The notes: a model not told the origin generated them from the sequence alone. A stretch of 64,000 nucleotides of DNA from Anaerobacillus sp. CMMVII (GCF_025377685.1 NZ_JACEHK010000015.1:496001-560000); one strand, 5' to 3'. Positions 20,234 to 31,367 are shown, numbered from the stretch's first letter. Numbers and translations: made by a program.

Positions 20234-20533
20234 ATGAGGAAGATAAATAAGATGGTCAGAAAATGGATGACAGATAAAATGGAACTTCCTGCAGATGTCA
20301 TGATGGATCTTCCAAGAATTACGATGATTGGTCAATTGCATATTTATATTGAAAATCACCGTGGCGTCTTAAAATTTTCAAATCAAGAATTAAGATTGTT
20401 ATTAGAGCAGGGTCAGCTATTAATAAAAGGCAATCATTTTGTTATTAAAACAATTTTACCAGAAGAACTACTGTTAGAAGGAATTATTGACCAAGTCATT
20501 TACATAAATGAAAATGCGCAGAAAAAAAGGTAG
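20234..20533 (+). CDS. yqfC: Sporulation protein YqfC
   Basis: 99 residues, close to the family length. The YabP/YqfC signature ELPADVMMDLPRITMIGQLH and IYIENHRGVLKFSNQELRLLL is nearly the same as in B. subtilis, where yqfC belongs to the sigma-E regulon. The ATG at 20234 follows AAAGGGGGT by nine bases; the longer frame from 20213 overlaps that site. Probably cotranscribed with yqfD. Confidence 0.93.
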   Translation: MRKINKMVRKWMTDKMELPADVMMDLPRITMIGQLHIYIENHRGVLKFSNQELRLLLEQGQLLIKGNHFVIKTILPEELLLEGIIDQVIYINENAQKKR

Positions 20534-20550
20534 TTAGGAGTGAAAAGTGA

Positions 20551-21738
20551 ATGAAGAATTCATGGACAAATACAATTTCAGGTTTTTCAAGAATAAAAGT
20601 GGTTGGGAAATATACCGAGCTATTCTTGAACAGATGTATTCGGGAAAACGTTTCTATTTGGCATATTCGCCGTGTTGGAGATGAAACAATTGTTTGTTAT
20701 GTTGCATTAGAAGATGTAAAACGGCTCCGCCCAATTGTTAAAGAAACGAAAGTGAAGTTGTATTTTATTGAGAGAAGGGGAATGCCGTTTTTTGTTAAAA
20801 AGATGATATCAAGAACTGGGTTTGTTGCAGGGGTATTAAGCTTTGTCGCTATTTTATTTATTTTATCAAACATGGTTTGGGATGTATCAATTGAAGGGGC
20901 ATCTCCTAAAGTAGAATATCAACTATCGCAAGCAGTTCAAGAATTAGGTATAAAGAAAGGGAGATTTCACTTTCTACTCCCAAGCGTTGAAGAGATCCAA
21001 ATGAAGGTAACTTCGGAGATTGAGGAAGCAACTTGGATAGGTGTGACTTTGAATGGGACGACCTACCACTTTAATGTAGTCGAGCAGACGTTTCCAGAAA
21101 AACAAGAACCTATTCCTCCACGTCATTTGGTTTCAAAGAAAAAAGCAATTATCTATGATATTTTTGTTGAACAAGGGCAGGGAAAAGTGGTACCAAATGA
21201 TTTCGTTGATAAAGGTGAGATGTTAATTAGTGGTTTTATTGGCAAGGAAGGTAAGATGGAAATAGCCCCGGCAAAAGGGGAAATTTTTGGCGAAGTTTGG
21301 TACAAGTCTAACGTGTCCATTCCATTAGTAAGTGAATTTTCGACGCTTACAGGAGAGAATAAGAAGAATTATTCACTATCAATCCTAAATGTTAACGTGC
21401 CGATTTGGGGTTTTGGAAAACCGGAATTCACTGAATATGAAATAAATGAATATAGTAGCAACTTTAAGTTTTTAAAGTGGGTGTTACCAATTAAATATAA
21501 CCGTAAATATTTTTTAGAAAAGGAAACACTAATAGTGGAATATAGTACTGAAGAAGCTAGAAGCCTTGCTACGCAAATGGCTAGAGAAGAATTAACAAAA
21601 AAGTTGGATGAAGATGCAGTCATAAAACGGGAAAAAGTTTTGCACGAAACAATCGAGAATGGTAAAGTAAAATTAATGATACACTACCAAGTAATAGAAG
21701 ATATCGCAATTTCACAACCAATCATTCAAGGAGATTGA
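20551..21738 (+). CDS. yqfD: Sporulation protein YqfD
   Basis: 395 residues. A soluble N-terminal part (about 1-85) resembling a small cytoplasmic domain, one membrane segment (about 88-110, TGFVAGVLSFVAILFILSNMVWDVSIEG) and a large extracytoplasmic C-terminal part, as in YqfD. In B. subtilis it is a sporulation protein of unclear mechanism. Overlaps the start region of phoH, giving a yqfC-yqfD-phoH operon. Confidence 0.93.
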   Translation: MKNSWTNTISGFSRIKVVGKYTELFLNRCIRENVSIWHIRRVGDETIVCYVALEDVKRLRPIVKETKVKLYFIERRGMPFFVKKMISRTGFVAGVLSFVAILFILSNMVWDVSIEGASPKVEYQLSQAVQELGIKKGRFHFLLPSVEEIQMKVTSEIEEATWIGVTLNGTTYHFNVVEQTFPEKQEPIPPRHLVSKKKAIIYDIFVEQGQGKVVPNDFVDKGEMLISGFIGKEGKMEIAPAKGEIFGEVWYKSNVSIPLVSEFSTLTGENKKNYSLSILNVNVPIWGFGKPEFTEYEINEYSSNFKFLKWVLPIKYNRKYFLEKETLIVEYSTEEARSLATQMAREELTKKLDEDAVIKREKVLHETIENGKVKLMIHYQVIEDIAISQPIIQGD

Positions 21739-21743
21739 GAATA

Positions 21744-22712
21744 TTGTCTGAAAAGCTTATAGACTTACAATTAGAGAATGCAAACGAGGCACAAAATTTA
21801 TTTGGACCAAACGACATTCATTTAAAACGTATGGAAGAAAAGTTAGATGTTACAATCGTAACTAGAGGTGAAAAGATTTTAGTTACTGGAGAAGACGCGC
21901 AAATAGCTGTCGTTGTTGAGGTAATAGATGCTCTTCTTATTTTAATTCGTAAGGGAACTCACATTTCAGAGCGAGATATTATTTACGCAGTCCAACTTGC
22001 TGAAAGAGGTATGCTTGAAGAGTTACTGGAATTATATCAAGAAAAAATAGCAATGAATGTTAAAGGAAAGCCTATTTTAGTAAAAACATTAGGTCAACGC
22101 CATTATGTTTCAGCGATTAGAAAACGTGATATTGTCTTTGGAATCGGGCCAGCAGGTACAGGAAAGACGTACCTAGCGGTTGTTATGGCTGTTAACGCCT
22201 TAAAAGATGGGCACGTGAAACGGATCGTCTTAACGAGGCCTGCAGTTGAAGCTGGAGAGAGTTTAGGTTTCTTACCAGGTGACTTAAAAGAAAAGGTTGA
22301 TCCATACTTACGTCCTTTATATGATGCTATGCATGATGTTTTAGGTGTAGAGCAAACTGTAAGACTAATGGAGCGAGGAACGATTGAGGTAGCACCGTTA
22401 GCATATATGCGTGGACGCACATTGGATGATTCATTTGTCATTTTAGATGAAGCGCAAAATACAACATCAGAACAAATCAAAATGTTTTTAACAAGATTAG
22501 GATTTGGATCTAAAATGGTGATTACTGGCGATCTAACACAAATCGACTTACCTAAAGGAAAAAAATCAGGTTTACGGACTGCTCTTGAAGTGTTAGAAAA
22601 CGTTCATGGTATTGATTTTATACACTTGCAAGCTGCGGATGTTGTTCGTCATACCTTAGTACAAAAAGTTATTAATGCGTATGAAAAACAAGAAAATATT
22701 ATTGAAAAATAA
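21744..22712 (+). CDS. phoH: PhoH family ATPase
   Basis: 322 residues. A predicted RNA-linked P-loop ATPase: an N-terminal KH-like region (IHLKRMEEKLDVTIVTRGEKI), Walker A GPAGTGKT, Walker B FVILDEAQN and the family motifs RPAVEAGESLGFLPGDLKEK and MITGDLTQIDLP-like (VITGDLTQIDLPKGKKSGL). TTG 21744 is preferred because AAGGAG ends ten bases upstream; TTG 21735 overlaps the yqfD stop but is too near that site. Known neighbour of pgpH and ybeY in Firmicutes. Confidence 0.94.
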   Translation: MSEKLIDLQLENANEAQNLFGPNDIHLKRMEEKLDVTIVTRGEKILVTGEDAQIAVVVEVIDALLILIRKGTHISERDIIYAVQLAERGMLEELLELYQEKIAMNVKGKPILVKTLGQRHYVSAIRKRDIVFGIGPAGTGKTYLAVVMAVNALKDGHVKRIVLTRPAVEAGESLGFLPGDLKEKVDPYLRPLYDAMHDVLGVEQTVRLMERGTIEVAPLAYMRGRTLDDSFVILDEAQNTTSEQIKMFLTRLGFGSKMVITGDLTQIDLPKGKKSGLRTALEVLENVHGIDFIHLQAADVVRHTLVQKVINAYEKQENIIEK

Positions 22713-22777
22713 ATAATTCCCAAAAACAGTAATGATCTTGTAACCTGCTTACAAATTTAATATTGTATAATAAAATT

Positions 22778-22809
22778 GAGAATTAACATTTTGTTAATTC
22801 TCGATTTTG
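22778..22809 (+). terminator. Terminator after phoH
   Basis: GAGAATTAACA-TTT-TGTTAATTCTC perfect 11-bp stem, then GATTTTGT. Confidence 0.8.
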
Positions 22810-22878
22810 TACTTATAGGCATAAAAACTATGGTAGCATTAAAGTATATCCACGATTTAAATTTTAAGAGGTGAGAAA

Positions 22879-25107
22879 ATGGGGAAAAGGGCACCAATTG
22901 ACCAACAAAAGTGGTGGAAAAAATTAAAAGACCACCGTTACATAAGGGTTATCCTGTTCTTTACTTTAGGGATGATCTTATATTTGTCGATGTTAAGTAA
23001 CGTCATCCCTCATCGGATTGATGTGTCTGTAGGCGCTGTAGCTGATCAAGACATCCGAGCTCCAATAACAATTGAGAATAAACCTGCAACAGAAGAGAAA
23101 AAGAGAGCGGCAGCAGATGCAGTCGGACCACAATATACTAATAAAAAGGACTTTGAAGAAAAGCAAGCAAGGAAAATAGAAGAAATTTTTGACCTAGTGA
23201 GTCGAATTAATGATGAAGCTGAACAAAAATATAATGATGCGATAGAAGAAGTAGAGCAAAGAGAATTCGAGACAGAGGAAGAGCTTGAGGAACATTTAAA
23301 TGAGGTACAAGCTGTTCCGATAGAAGAAAAATTAACCCAATTAAGAGCGATAATCTCACATCAGACAAGTGACGATCTAAGTGATCAAACATTAATAACC
23401 TTTTTGGAAACGGATAAGTCTGAATTAAATATCGCTAGGGATATTACGTTAGACGCAATTCGTACTGTCATGAGAGAAGAAATTAGTTTAAATGATGTCG
23501 ACCAAGCGCAAGATCTAGTGGAAAATAAGATTGTTCGTTCATCAGTAAGTACTCAGAAATTATACTTAGCAATGATCGAGATCGCACGTTTTGCGATAAC
23601 TGCTAACCATATGAATGACAATGTAGCTACTGAACTTGCAAAGCAAGCTGCTAGAGATGCTATCGAGCCGGTAATGATCCGTGAAGGTCAGTTGCTAGTA
23701 GAAGAAGGGGATTTAATAACTTTAACGATTTACAATCAAATCGTTCTATTAGGTCTTCATGAGGACCAAGTAAATAGTTTTCCTTTTATCGGCTTAGCAA
23801 TTTTGGTATTACTTTTAGTTTCCATGCTCGCTTATTATTTTAGTGACGCAAAAACCTCGTTACAAAAGAATAACAGTCATCTGTTAATGTATGTGCTAGT
23901 TTTCCTTGTAACAGTGGTTATTATGAAAATTACTAGTTTTACTAACAATTTAAATTTACAAGGAATAACGCTTATCGCCCCTGTTGCCGTCGGATCAATG
24001 TTACTCACAATGTTAATTCATCAACGAGTTGCCTTGTTTACTAGTATGGTTTTCTCGATTGTGGCAAGTATTATCTTCAATTCAGAATCGACAGCTGTAC
24101 TTAACTATACTTTAGGAATTTATGTGTTCTTTAGTTCTGTAGCTGGTGTATTCTTCTTAAGTAAATCAAATCGTGTTTCAAGAATATTACAAGCAGGTCT
24201 TTTTGTATCTGCTATTAATATTTGTACAATTGTGGCATTACTAATGTTAAAGAATGCTCAGTATGGCTGGATTGAGATTGGTTCGAATATTGGTTTTGCA
24301 TTTCTGTCTGGGTTTCTTGCGGCAGTTTTAACAATTGGCTTATTACCATTCTTTGAGGCTGGTTTTGGAATTTTATCATCAATGAAATTAATTGAGCTCT
24401 CGAATCCAAATCACCCACTGTTTCGAAAAATCTTGGTTGAAACTCCAGGAACTTATCATCATAGTGTGATGGTAGCTAATTTATCAGAATCCGCTTGCGA
24501 GGCAATAGGTGCCAATGGACTATTAGCTCGAGTAGGGTCTTATTATCATGATTTAGGAAAAACAAAGCGGCCTCACTTTTTCATTGAAAATCAAATGAAA
24601 ATGGAAAACCCGCATGATAAGCTTTCTCCACAGTTAAGCAAGACGATTATTATTTCACATCCTTATGATGGTGCTGAAATGCTTCGTAGTTACAAAATGC
24701 CAAAGGAAATTATTGATATTGCTGAGCAGCATCATGGTACAAGTTTATTGAAGTTCTTCTACCATAAGGCAAATAAAGATATTGAAAAACCTTTACCGGA
24801 AGCGGAATTTCGCTATCCAGGTCCTAAGGCACAAACGGTTGAAGCAGCGGTTGTTGGGATTTGTGATTGTATTGAGGCAGCTGTTCGATCAATGGCCAAG
24901 CCTACTCCGGATAAAATTGAGTTGTTAGTAAAGAAAATTATTACAGATCGCCTAGAGGATGGCCAATTTGATGAATGTGATCTAACGTTAAAGCAGTTAA
25001 ATATCATTGCTACATCGATATGCGAAACACTAAAAGGAACGTTTCATTCTAGAATTGAATATCCAGAAGATGTGAAAGAGAAGGGAGAAAAAAGTAGTGA
25101 TCATTGA
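22879..25107 (+). CDS. pgpH: Cyclic di-AMP phosphodiesterase PgpH (7TMR-HD)
   Basis: 742 residues, slightly longer than B. subtilis YqfF (about 711). Domains in order: one N-terminal membrane segment (about 20-42), a long extracellular 7TMR-HDED domain (45-290), seven membrane helices (about 295-490) and a cytoplasmic HD hydrolase with TYHHSVMVANL, YYHDLGKTKRP (HD pair) and EQHHGTSLLKFF. It breaks down c-di-AMP and so affects potassium homeostasis (family knowledge). The stop overlaps ybeY by 11 bases. Confidence 0.95.
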   Translation: MGKRAPIDQQKWWKKLKDHRYIRVILFFTLGMILYLSMLSNVIPHRIDVSVGAVADQDIRAPITIENKPATEEKKRAAADAVGPQYTNKKDFEEKQARKIEEIFDLVSRINDEAEQKYNDAIEEVEQREFETEEELEEHLNEVQAVPIEEKLTQLRAIISHQTSDDLSDQTLITFLETDKSELNIARDITLDAIRTVMREEISLNDVDQAQDLVENKIVRSSVSTQKLYLAMIEIARFAITANHMNDNVATELAKQAARDAIEPVMIREGQLLVEEGDLITLTIYNQIVLLGLHEDQVNSFPFIGLAILVLLLVSMLAYYFSDAKTSLQKNNSHLLMYVLVFLVTVVIMKITSFTNNLNLQGITLIAPVAVGSMLLTMLIHQRVALFTSMVFSIVASIIFNSESTAVLNYTLGIYVFFSSVAGVFFLSKSNRVSRILQAGLFVSAINICTIVALLMLKNAQYGWIEIGSNIGFAFLSGFLAAVLTIGLLPFFEAGFGILSSMKLIELSNPNHPLFRKILVETPGTYHHSVMVANLSESACEAIGANGLLARVGSYYHDLGKTKRPHFFIENQMKMENPHDKLSPQLSKTIIISHPYDGAEMLRSYKMPKEIIDIAEQHHGTSLLKFFYHKANKDIEKPLPEAEFRYPGPKAQTVEAAVVGICDCIEAAVRSMAKPTPDKIELLVKKIITDRLEDGQFDECDLTLKQLNIIATSICETLKGTFHSRIEYPEDVKEKGEKSSDH

Positions 25108-25558
25108 GATTGAAGTCCATGATGAAACAGATGAACTTTCCAGCGAACAATTGAAACTTGTAGAAACAATTGTCAACTTTGTAGCTGTTGAGGAAAAAGT
25201 GCCGGTAGGTTCAGAGGTTTCAATTACCTTCGTAGATGATAAGAAAATCCGAGAAATTAATAAGGAATATCGAAATAAAGACACGGCAACTGACGTTATC
25301 TCCTTTGCACTAAATGACGATGAGAGTGATATGTTTACTGAAAATATACCTAATCTATTAGGTGACATTATCGTTTCGTATCCAAGGGCTGTTTTGCAAG
25401 CGGATGAATATGGTCACTCAATTGACCGAGAGCTTGGTTTTCTTGTCGTTCATGGTTTTCTCCATCTTTTGGGGTATGATCATATGAATGAGGAAGAAGA
25501 GAAAGTAATGTTTAAACGTCAAGAGGAATTATTAGAGGCTTATGGACTTCAAAAATAA
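25097..25558 (+). CDS. ybeY: Endoribonuclease YbeY (rRNA maturation factor)
   Basis: 153 residues. The zinc site HGFLHLLGYDH is intact, with the preceding RNKDTATDVISFAL and LGDIIVSYPRA segments. YbeY acts in 16S rRNA 3' end maturation and 70S quality control. Start is GTG at 25097 inside the end of pgpH, with AAGGGAG nine bases upstream. Confidence 0.96.
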   Translation: MIIEIEVHDETDELSSEQLKLVETIVNFVAVEEKVPVGSEVSITFVDDKKIREINKEYRNKDTATDVISFALNDDESDMFTENIPNLLGDIIVSYPRAVLQADEYGHSIDRELGFLVVHGFLHLLGYDHMNEEEEKVMFKRQEELLEAYGLQK

Positions 25559-25940
25559 TTACGATCGTTATTGGAAAAGATTTACCTGTAGCTTTTTATA
25601 TGCTTGGACAGGTTTAAAACATGCGATTCACCGCGAACAAAATATGAAAATTCATCTTTTCATTGCATTAGTTGTGATCGTCTTAGCTTTTGCTTTAAAC
25701 ATCCCTCTTCTAGAAAAAATAATCTTACTCCTTGTCGTTGGAATCGTTATTTCTTTAGAAGTTGTAAACACTGCTATAGAAAGGGTAGTAGATCTAGTCA
25801 CGACAGAATATCACCCAATGGCGAAAGTAGCTAAGGACGTTTCAGCAGGTGCGGTTTTCATTTTTAGCATTTTTGCAGTTATAATAGGCATATTAATCTT
25901 TTATAAACCAATAGTAGAGATAGTAAATACTCTTTGGTGA
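25542..25940 (+). CDS. dgkA: Diacylglycerol/undecaprenol kinase family protein
   Basis: 132 residues with three membrane helices (about 38-56, 58-78, 102-122) and the catalytic signature EVVNTAIERVVDL followed by KVAKDVSAGAV. The Gram-positive members phosphorylate undecaprenol for cell wall carrier recycling. It starts within the last codons of ybeY (17-base overlap), so translation is probably coupled; no strong ribosome binding site is visible. Confidence 0.94.
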   Translation: MDFKNNYDRYWKRFTCSFLYAWTGLKHAIHREQNMKIHLFIALVVIVLAFALNIPLLEKIILLLVVGIVISLEVVNTAIERVVDLVTTEYHPMAKVAKDVSAGAVFIFSIFAVIIGILIFYKPIVEIVNTLW

Positions 25941-26067
25941 AAATTCATTATACTAGGCTATTTTCGTACATTGTTAGAAAAGATGCCACGAGACCTTAGT
26001 GTTTAGGTTTAGAAGCAAACCAAGGCGATAACAGTCCTATACTAACGAATGAGAGGGGTTACTTCTC

Positions 26068-26814
26068 ATGTGGAAGACGTTTCAAAAAAATATTATTGTC
26101 GGTTTTATATCACTTTTACCAGCGATCGTAACTATTTACGTTCTACAGCTTTTGTTTTCAATCATTGATCGGTTCCTAGGGCAGTTTTTGTCAGATATCC
26201 TAAAAGCTCTTCGAATTATTCGAATTGATGAGGGTACCATCTACTTCCTAGGGGTATATACACCATTTTCTGAACGAATTGTTGGGATAGGTTTTATTTT
26301 AACTATCATCATTATTGCGGTGATCGGTTCTTTAAGAAGAAAAGGGAACAAGCAACATCTGTTTGACCGTGTCGATCATTTTTTCCGGAAAATACCAGTG
26401 GCCAATTATATTTATTCTTCTGTAGAGCAAATGATTAATGCGTTTACTCAAGAACGTTCATCGTTCAAAAAAGTGGTAATGGTAGAGTATCCAAGAAAAG
26501 GTGTCTATACACTTGGGTTTCTAACTGGAGAATCAAAAGGTGAGGTACAAAGAAGAACCAACAAAAACTGTATCAATATCTTTTTGCCCACGACACCTAA
26601 CCCTACCTCGGGGTGGTTAGTGTTAGTTCCGGAAGAAGATGTAACTATATTAGACATGACGGTTGAACAAGGCTTGAAATTTATTATTTCCGGTGGTGTT
26701 GTTGTTCCGCCTGATCGTGCGACAATGGTACTAAGAGAAAAAAATAACACGGAACAAAAACAGTCTTTTGAGAAAGAAATTCTAGTAAAAGTTAATAGCA
26801 GGAAGGAAGAATAA
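26068..26814 (+). CDS. DUF502 family membrane protein
   Basis: 248 residues with two membrane segments (about residues 8-32 and 68-90) and a cytoplasmic or peripheral C-terminal domain. The DUF502 features are visible: PAIVTIYVL near the start, RIPVANYIYSSVEQMI-like KIPVANYIYSSVEQMINAF, LPTTPNPTSGWLVLVPEEDV and ISGGVVVPP. Function unknown; homologues in bacteria and plants sit in membranes. It lies between dgkA and cdd, an insertion relative to the B. subtilis order, and is separated from cdd by only three bases. Confidence 0.88.
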   Translation: MWKTFQKNIIVGFISLLPAIVTIYVLQLLFSIIDRFLGQFLSDILKALRIIRIDEGTIYFLGVYTPFSERIVGIGFILTIIIIAVIGSLRRKGNKQHLFDRVDHFFRKIPVANYIYSSVEQMINAFTQERSSFKKVVMVEYPRKGVYTLGFLTGESKGEVQRRTNKNCINIFLPTTPNPTSGWLVLVPEEDVTILDMTVEQGLKFIISGGVVVPPDRATMVLREKNNTEQKQSFEKEILVKVNSRKEE

Positions 26815-28114
<1,300 letters not shown>

Positions 28115-28133
28115 AAATAGCACTAAATTGTTT

Positions 28134-28165
28134 AACAATGGCTTTATACAGCCATTGTTTTTTAT
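28134..28165 (+). terminator. Terminator after era
   Basis: AACAATGGCT-TTATAC-AGCCATTGTTTTTT. Confidence 0.92.
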
Positions 28166-28427
28166 TTAGAAAATAAGCTAAAATGAGTGTAGAGGTAAAG
28201 TTGTGAAAGTTATTCAAAATGAGTACAATTTAAGGCATTGTACCCGATGTTTTTTGCACTATTGCACTATACACTAAAAAAATTAGTAATTTTTCCTTAT
28301 CATGTTTTTCGTAAATAAGGTCACTCTAAATGTTATAGCGAGGTCTAGGATAGCTTAAATAGAAATTCGGGTAAAACCGTGAACGACAGAAATTAGTTTC
28401 TCGAAAAAAGAAAGGGTGGTATGTCTT
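28165..28427. other. Intergenic region era-yqzL
   Basis: No gene seen. It holds a GTACAAT-TTAAGGC-ATTGTAC hairpin (about 28224-28244) and a GAGTGTAGAGG (28184) to ACTATACACT (28266-28275) pair that may be a decayed family B element. Confidence 0.35.
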
Positions 28428-28571
28428 ATGTTAGATTTTTCCTGGAAGGTATTTTCGATGACAGGTAGCGTCGACACTTACTTAATATTAAAGGAAATTG
28501 AAAGAGACACTACGCAATCAACAGAGGAGTTCGGAGAGAAGCTAGATGAAATAGACACTCCTACAAATTGA
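28428..28571 (+). CDS. yqzL: YqzL family small protein
   Basis: A 47-residue protein, MLDFSWKVFSMTGSVDTYLI at its start, recognisable as YqzL by this N-terminus and by its position between era and recO. Ribosome binding site AAAGGGTGG about nine bases before the ATG. Function unknown; the remainder is acidic and hydrophilic. Confidence 0.85.
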   Translation: MLDFSWKVFSMTGSVDTYLILKEIERDTTQSTEEFGEKLDEIDTPTN

Positions 28572-28608
28572 TCTTGTTTGCTATTCTAAAATGGCGCGGT
28601 GATCACGA

Positions 28609-29358
28609 ATGCTTCAAAAAGTAGAGGGAATTGTTATTCGTACAACCGATTATGGTGAATCGAATAAGATCCTAACATTGTATACTAGAGAATTAGGGAA
28701 AATTGGAGTGATGGCTCGTGGTGCTAAACGCCCAAAGAGCCGTCTTTCTTCAATATCGCAATTATTTACTCACGGACAGTTTGTGTTTCAAAAAACCTCA
28801 GGACTTGGTGTTTTAAACCAAGGGGAAATGATAAAATCCTTTCGTGATATACGAGAAGATATTTTTTTAACAGCTTATGCAGCTTATAACGTAGAATTGT
28901 TAGATAAATTAACAGAGCAAAATGATATTAATCCGTATTTATACGAGTTACTATATCAAACGTTAAATTACATCGATGAGGGTTTAGATTATGAGATCTT
29001 GACTAGAATTTTCGAAGTGAAAATGTTAAAAGTTGCAGGAATTGGATTACATGTAGATGGTTGTTCGCATTGTGGTTCAACTGAAGGAGAATTTTCTTTT
29101 TCGATAAAAGAAGGAGGGTTTCTCTGTCACCGCTGTGTACATATGGATGAAAGAACACTAAAAATGAATGCCGCTACTGCTAAATTGCTACGGCTATTTT
29201 ATCATTTCGATTTAAATCGCTTAGGTTCAATCTCAGTCAAGAACGAAACAAAAGCGCAGTTGAAACAAATTTTAGAAGCGTATTTTGAGGCATATTCAGG
29301 ACTATATCTAAAAAGTAAACGGTTTTTAAATCAGATAGATAAAATGAAAATTGAATAA
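28609..29358 (+). CDS. recO: DNA repair protein RecO
   Basis: 249 residues. RecO loads RecA with RecR at gaps. N-terminal OB fold (VEGIVIRTTDYGESNKILTLYTRELGKIGVMARGAKRPKSR), helical domain, and a zinc-binding CSHCG..CHRC arrangement in the C-terminal half. Usual length. No promoter was recognised between yqzL and recO, 37 bases apart. Confidence 0.96.
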   Translation: MLQKVEGIVIRTTDYGESNKILTLYTRELGKIGVMARGAKRPKSRLSSISQLFTHGQFVFQKTSGLGVLNQGEMIKSFRDIREDIFLTAYAAYNVELLDKLTEQNDINPYLYELLYQTLNYIDEGLDYEILTRIFEVKMLKVAGIGLHVDGCSHCGSTEGEFSFSIKEGGFLCHRCVHMDERTLKMNAATAKLLRLFYHFDLNRLGSISVKNETKAQLKQILEAYFEAYSGLYLKSKRFLNQIDKMKIE

Positions 29359-29360
29359 TC

Positions 29361-29390
29361 GAAAGATATCTCTTTTTAGAGCTATCTTTC
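29361..29390 (+). other. Hairpin after recO
   Basis: GAAAGATA..CTCTTTTTAGAG..TATCTTTC; no T run follows, so termination is uncertain. Confidence 0.5.
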
Positions 29391-29452
29391 AGGCTGCTGA
29401 GTAGTTTCAACAGCCACTTTAATTTTCCATTACAATTGCATTATGACCGTAG

Positions 29453-29550
29453 CCAAGCAAGGCTTGGCTCTTCACGCATAGCGTGAAGTTCGTAAACTAA
29501 ATGAGGCGGAGGGACAAATTCATTTGTCCCTCCGCCTCATTTAGTTTACG
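29453..29550. repeat. Three consecutive perfect hairpins, the last with 29-bp arms
   Basis: GCCAAGC-AAG-GCTTGGC (29453-29469), CTTCACGC-ATA-GCGTGAAG (29471-29489), then CGTAAACTAAATGAGGCGGA... with arms 29491-29519 and 29522-29550 that are perfectly complementary around two central bases. No ORF overlaps it. The rest of the 29359-29820 gap shows no gene. Confidence 0.85.
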
Positions 29551-29820
29551 AAAACGTCAAAATGCAAAACTTGTTTTATGGATGCGGCTAAGTGACGACA
29601 ATCTATTTTTGGCTACGGCACATTCAAATTAGATTAGCCAAAATCATCAAAAAAATATAAACTCTTGACAAGAAGGATTTGAAAATTGCTTATTATGGTA
29701 TATAATTATCGAAAAAGCATAACACATTTGATTGGAAAAAACACAAATACATAAAGCTGGAAAACTCATTAGTCAGTTTAAGGATAGCTAGTTTTACTAG
29801 TAATGTGTGTTATGGAGGCG

Positions 29821-30462
29821 GTGATAAAAATCGAACTAAATACAAGGCAAGAACTTATTTTGCAAATCGTAAAAGATAATGGCCCGATAACAGGAGAACA
29901 AATAGCTGAAAGACTCTCCTTGACTAGGGCTACATTGCGTCCAGATTTAGCTATTTTAACGATGGCTGGTTACTTGGATGCTCGCCCAAGAGTAGGTTAC
30001 TTTTACACTGGGAAAAGTGGTAGCAGACTTTTAACTGAGAGATTAACAAAGTTAACAGTACAACAATATCAGTCTATTCCAGTGGTTGTTACAGATTCTT
30101 CTTCTGTATATGATGCTATTTGCACCATGTTTTTAGAAGATGTTGGTACGTTATTTGTTGTAGATCAAGAATCATCACTAGTGGGCGTCCTATCGAGAAA
30201 AGATTTATTAAGAGCAAGTATAGGAAAACAAATGCTCGAGACAATCCCGGTGAGTATTATTATGACAAGAATGCCAAATGTAACGATTTGTTATAAGGAA
30301 GATCTAATTATTGATGTAGCAAAGAAACTTATTGAGAAACAAATTGATGCACTTCCGGTAGTAAAAAATGAAAATGGTACGAAATTTGAGGTTGTCGGGA
30401 GAATAACGAAAACGAATATTACTAAAGCGATTGTAGATCTCGCAAATGATGAATTGGTTTAA
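29821..30462 (+). CDS. ccpN: Transcriptional repressor CcpN
   Basis: 213 residues. CcpN represses gluconeogenic genes (gapB, pckA) and sr1 in B. subtilis and senses ATP/ADP through its CBS domains. Visible: N-terminal winged helix (RQELILQIVKDNGPITGEQIAERLSLTRATLRPDLAIL) and two CBS motifs (SVYDAICTMFLEDVGTLFVVD; IIDVAKKLIEKQIDALPVV). Start is uncertain: GTG 29821 aligns with the B. subtilis N-terminus but is only two bases from GGAGG; ATG 29803 or 29812 would add nine or six residues. Operon with ppsR. Confidence 0.92.
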   Translation: MIKIELNTRQELILQIVKDNGPITGEQIAERLSLTRATLRPDLAILTMAGYLDARPRVGYFYTGKSGSRLLTERLTKLTVQQYQSIPVVVTDSSSVYDAICTMFLEDVGTLFVVDQESSLVGVLSRKDLLRASIGKQMLETIPVSIIMTRMPNVTICYKEDLIIDVAKKLIEKQIDALPVVKNENGTKFEVVGRITKTNITKAIVDLANDELV

Positions 30463-30546
30463 ATAAAGAGATAAGTATTTCACTGATTTTATGTCACATT
30501 TTGAATTTTTTTAGGTGAAAATTCAAACATGAAAATGGAGGTAAGA

Positions 30547-31359
30547 ATGCAGATAATCAATCATCCAATAGTCTATGTAGTATCCGATTCTGTCGGGGAA
30601 ACAGCAGAATTAGTTGTCAAAGCAGCTGCTAGTCAATTTAATCATTCTATGATCGATATCAGGAGAATTCCTTACGTTGAAGATAATGAAACGATTGAAG
30701 AAGTAGTGACTTTAGCTCAAGAAGTAAATGCGATTATCGCATTTACGTTAGTAATTCCAGATAAAAAGCAGTATCTAATTGACCTAGCTGAAAAGGCTGG
30801 CGTTACAACAGTTGATATTATTGGTCCAATGATGGGGAAACTTCAGGACTTAACTAAGAAAGAGCCTAGATACGAACCAGGTCTAGTTCATAAGCTTGAT
30901 GAAGATTACTTTAGAAAAGTTGAAGCGATCGAATTTGCTGTAAAGTACGATGATGGCAGGGACCCACGAGGTATTATGAGAGCAGATGTTGTTTTAGTAG
31001 GGGTATCTAGAACATCTAAGACTCCACTTTCACAATATTTAGCCCATAAACGTTTAAAGGTAGCGAACGTTCCTCTCGTTCCTGAAGTAGAACCGCCAGC
31101 CGAACTCTTTACAATTTCTCCAAAGAAATGTGTTGGATTAACAATTAGTCCAGAGAAACTAAATGATATTCGTGCTGAAAGGTTAAAAGCACTTGGACTA
31201 AAAGCGGAAGCAAACTATGCAAATATGGAAAGAATTAAGTTAGAGCTTGATTATGCAGAGAAGATTATGACAAGAATTGGCTGCCCGGTGATCAATGTTT
31301 CTAACAAAGCTGTTGAAGAAACTGCAAATTTGATTTGGAATATGTTTAATGGGAAATAA
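30547..31359 (+). CDS. yqfL: Pyruvate, phosphate dikinase regulatory protein (PSRP, DUF299)
   Basis: 270 residues, same as B. subtilis YqfL. The family is a bifunctional ADP-dependent kinase and Pi-dependent phosphorylase that controls PPDK or PEP synthase. Visible: [14 protein letters not shown] at the N-terminus and P-loop [20 protein letters not shown] 30547 follows GGAGGT by four bases; ATG 30529 lies before that site. In B. subtilis YqfL modulates CcpN activity, consistent with the adjacency. Confidence 0.93.
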   Translation: MQIINHPIVYVVSDSVGETAELVVKAAASQFNHSMIDIRRIPYVEDNETIEEVVTLAQEVNAIIAFTLVIPDKKQYLIDLAEKAGVTTVDIIGPMMGKLQDLTKKEPRYEPGLVHKLDEDYFRKVEAIEFAVKYDDGRDPRGIMRADVVLVGVSRTSKTPLSQYLAHKRLKVANVPLVPEVEPPAELFTISPKKCVGLTISPEKLNDIRAERLKALGLKAEANYANMERIKLELDYAEKIMTRIGCPVINVSNKAVEETANLIWNMFNGK

Positions 31360-31367
31360 ATTTTATT

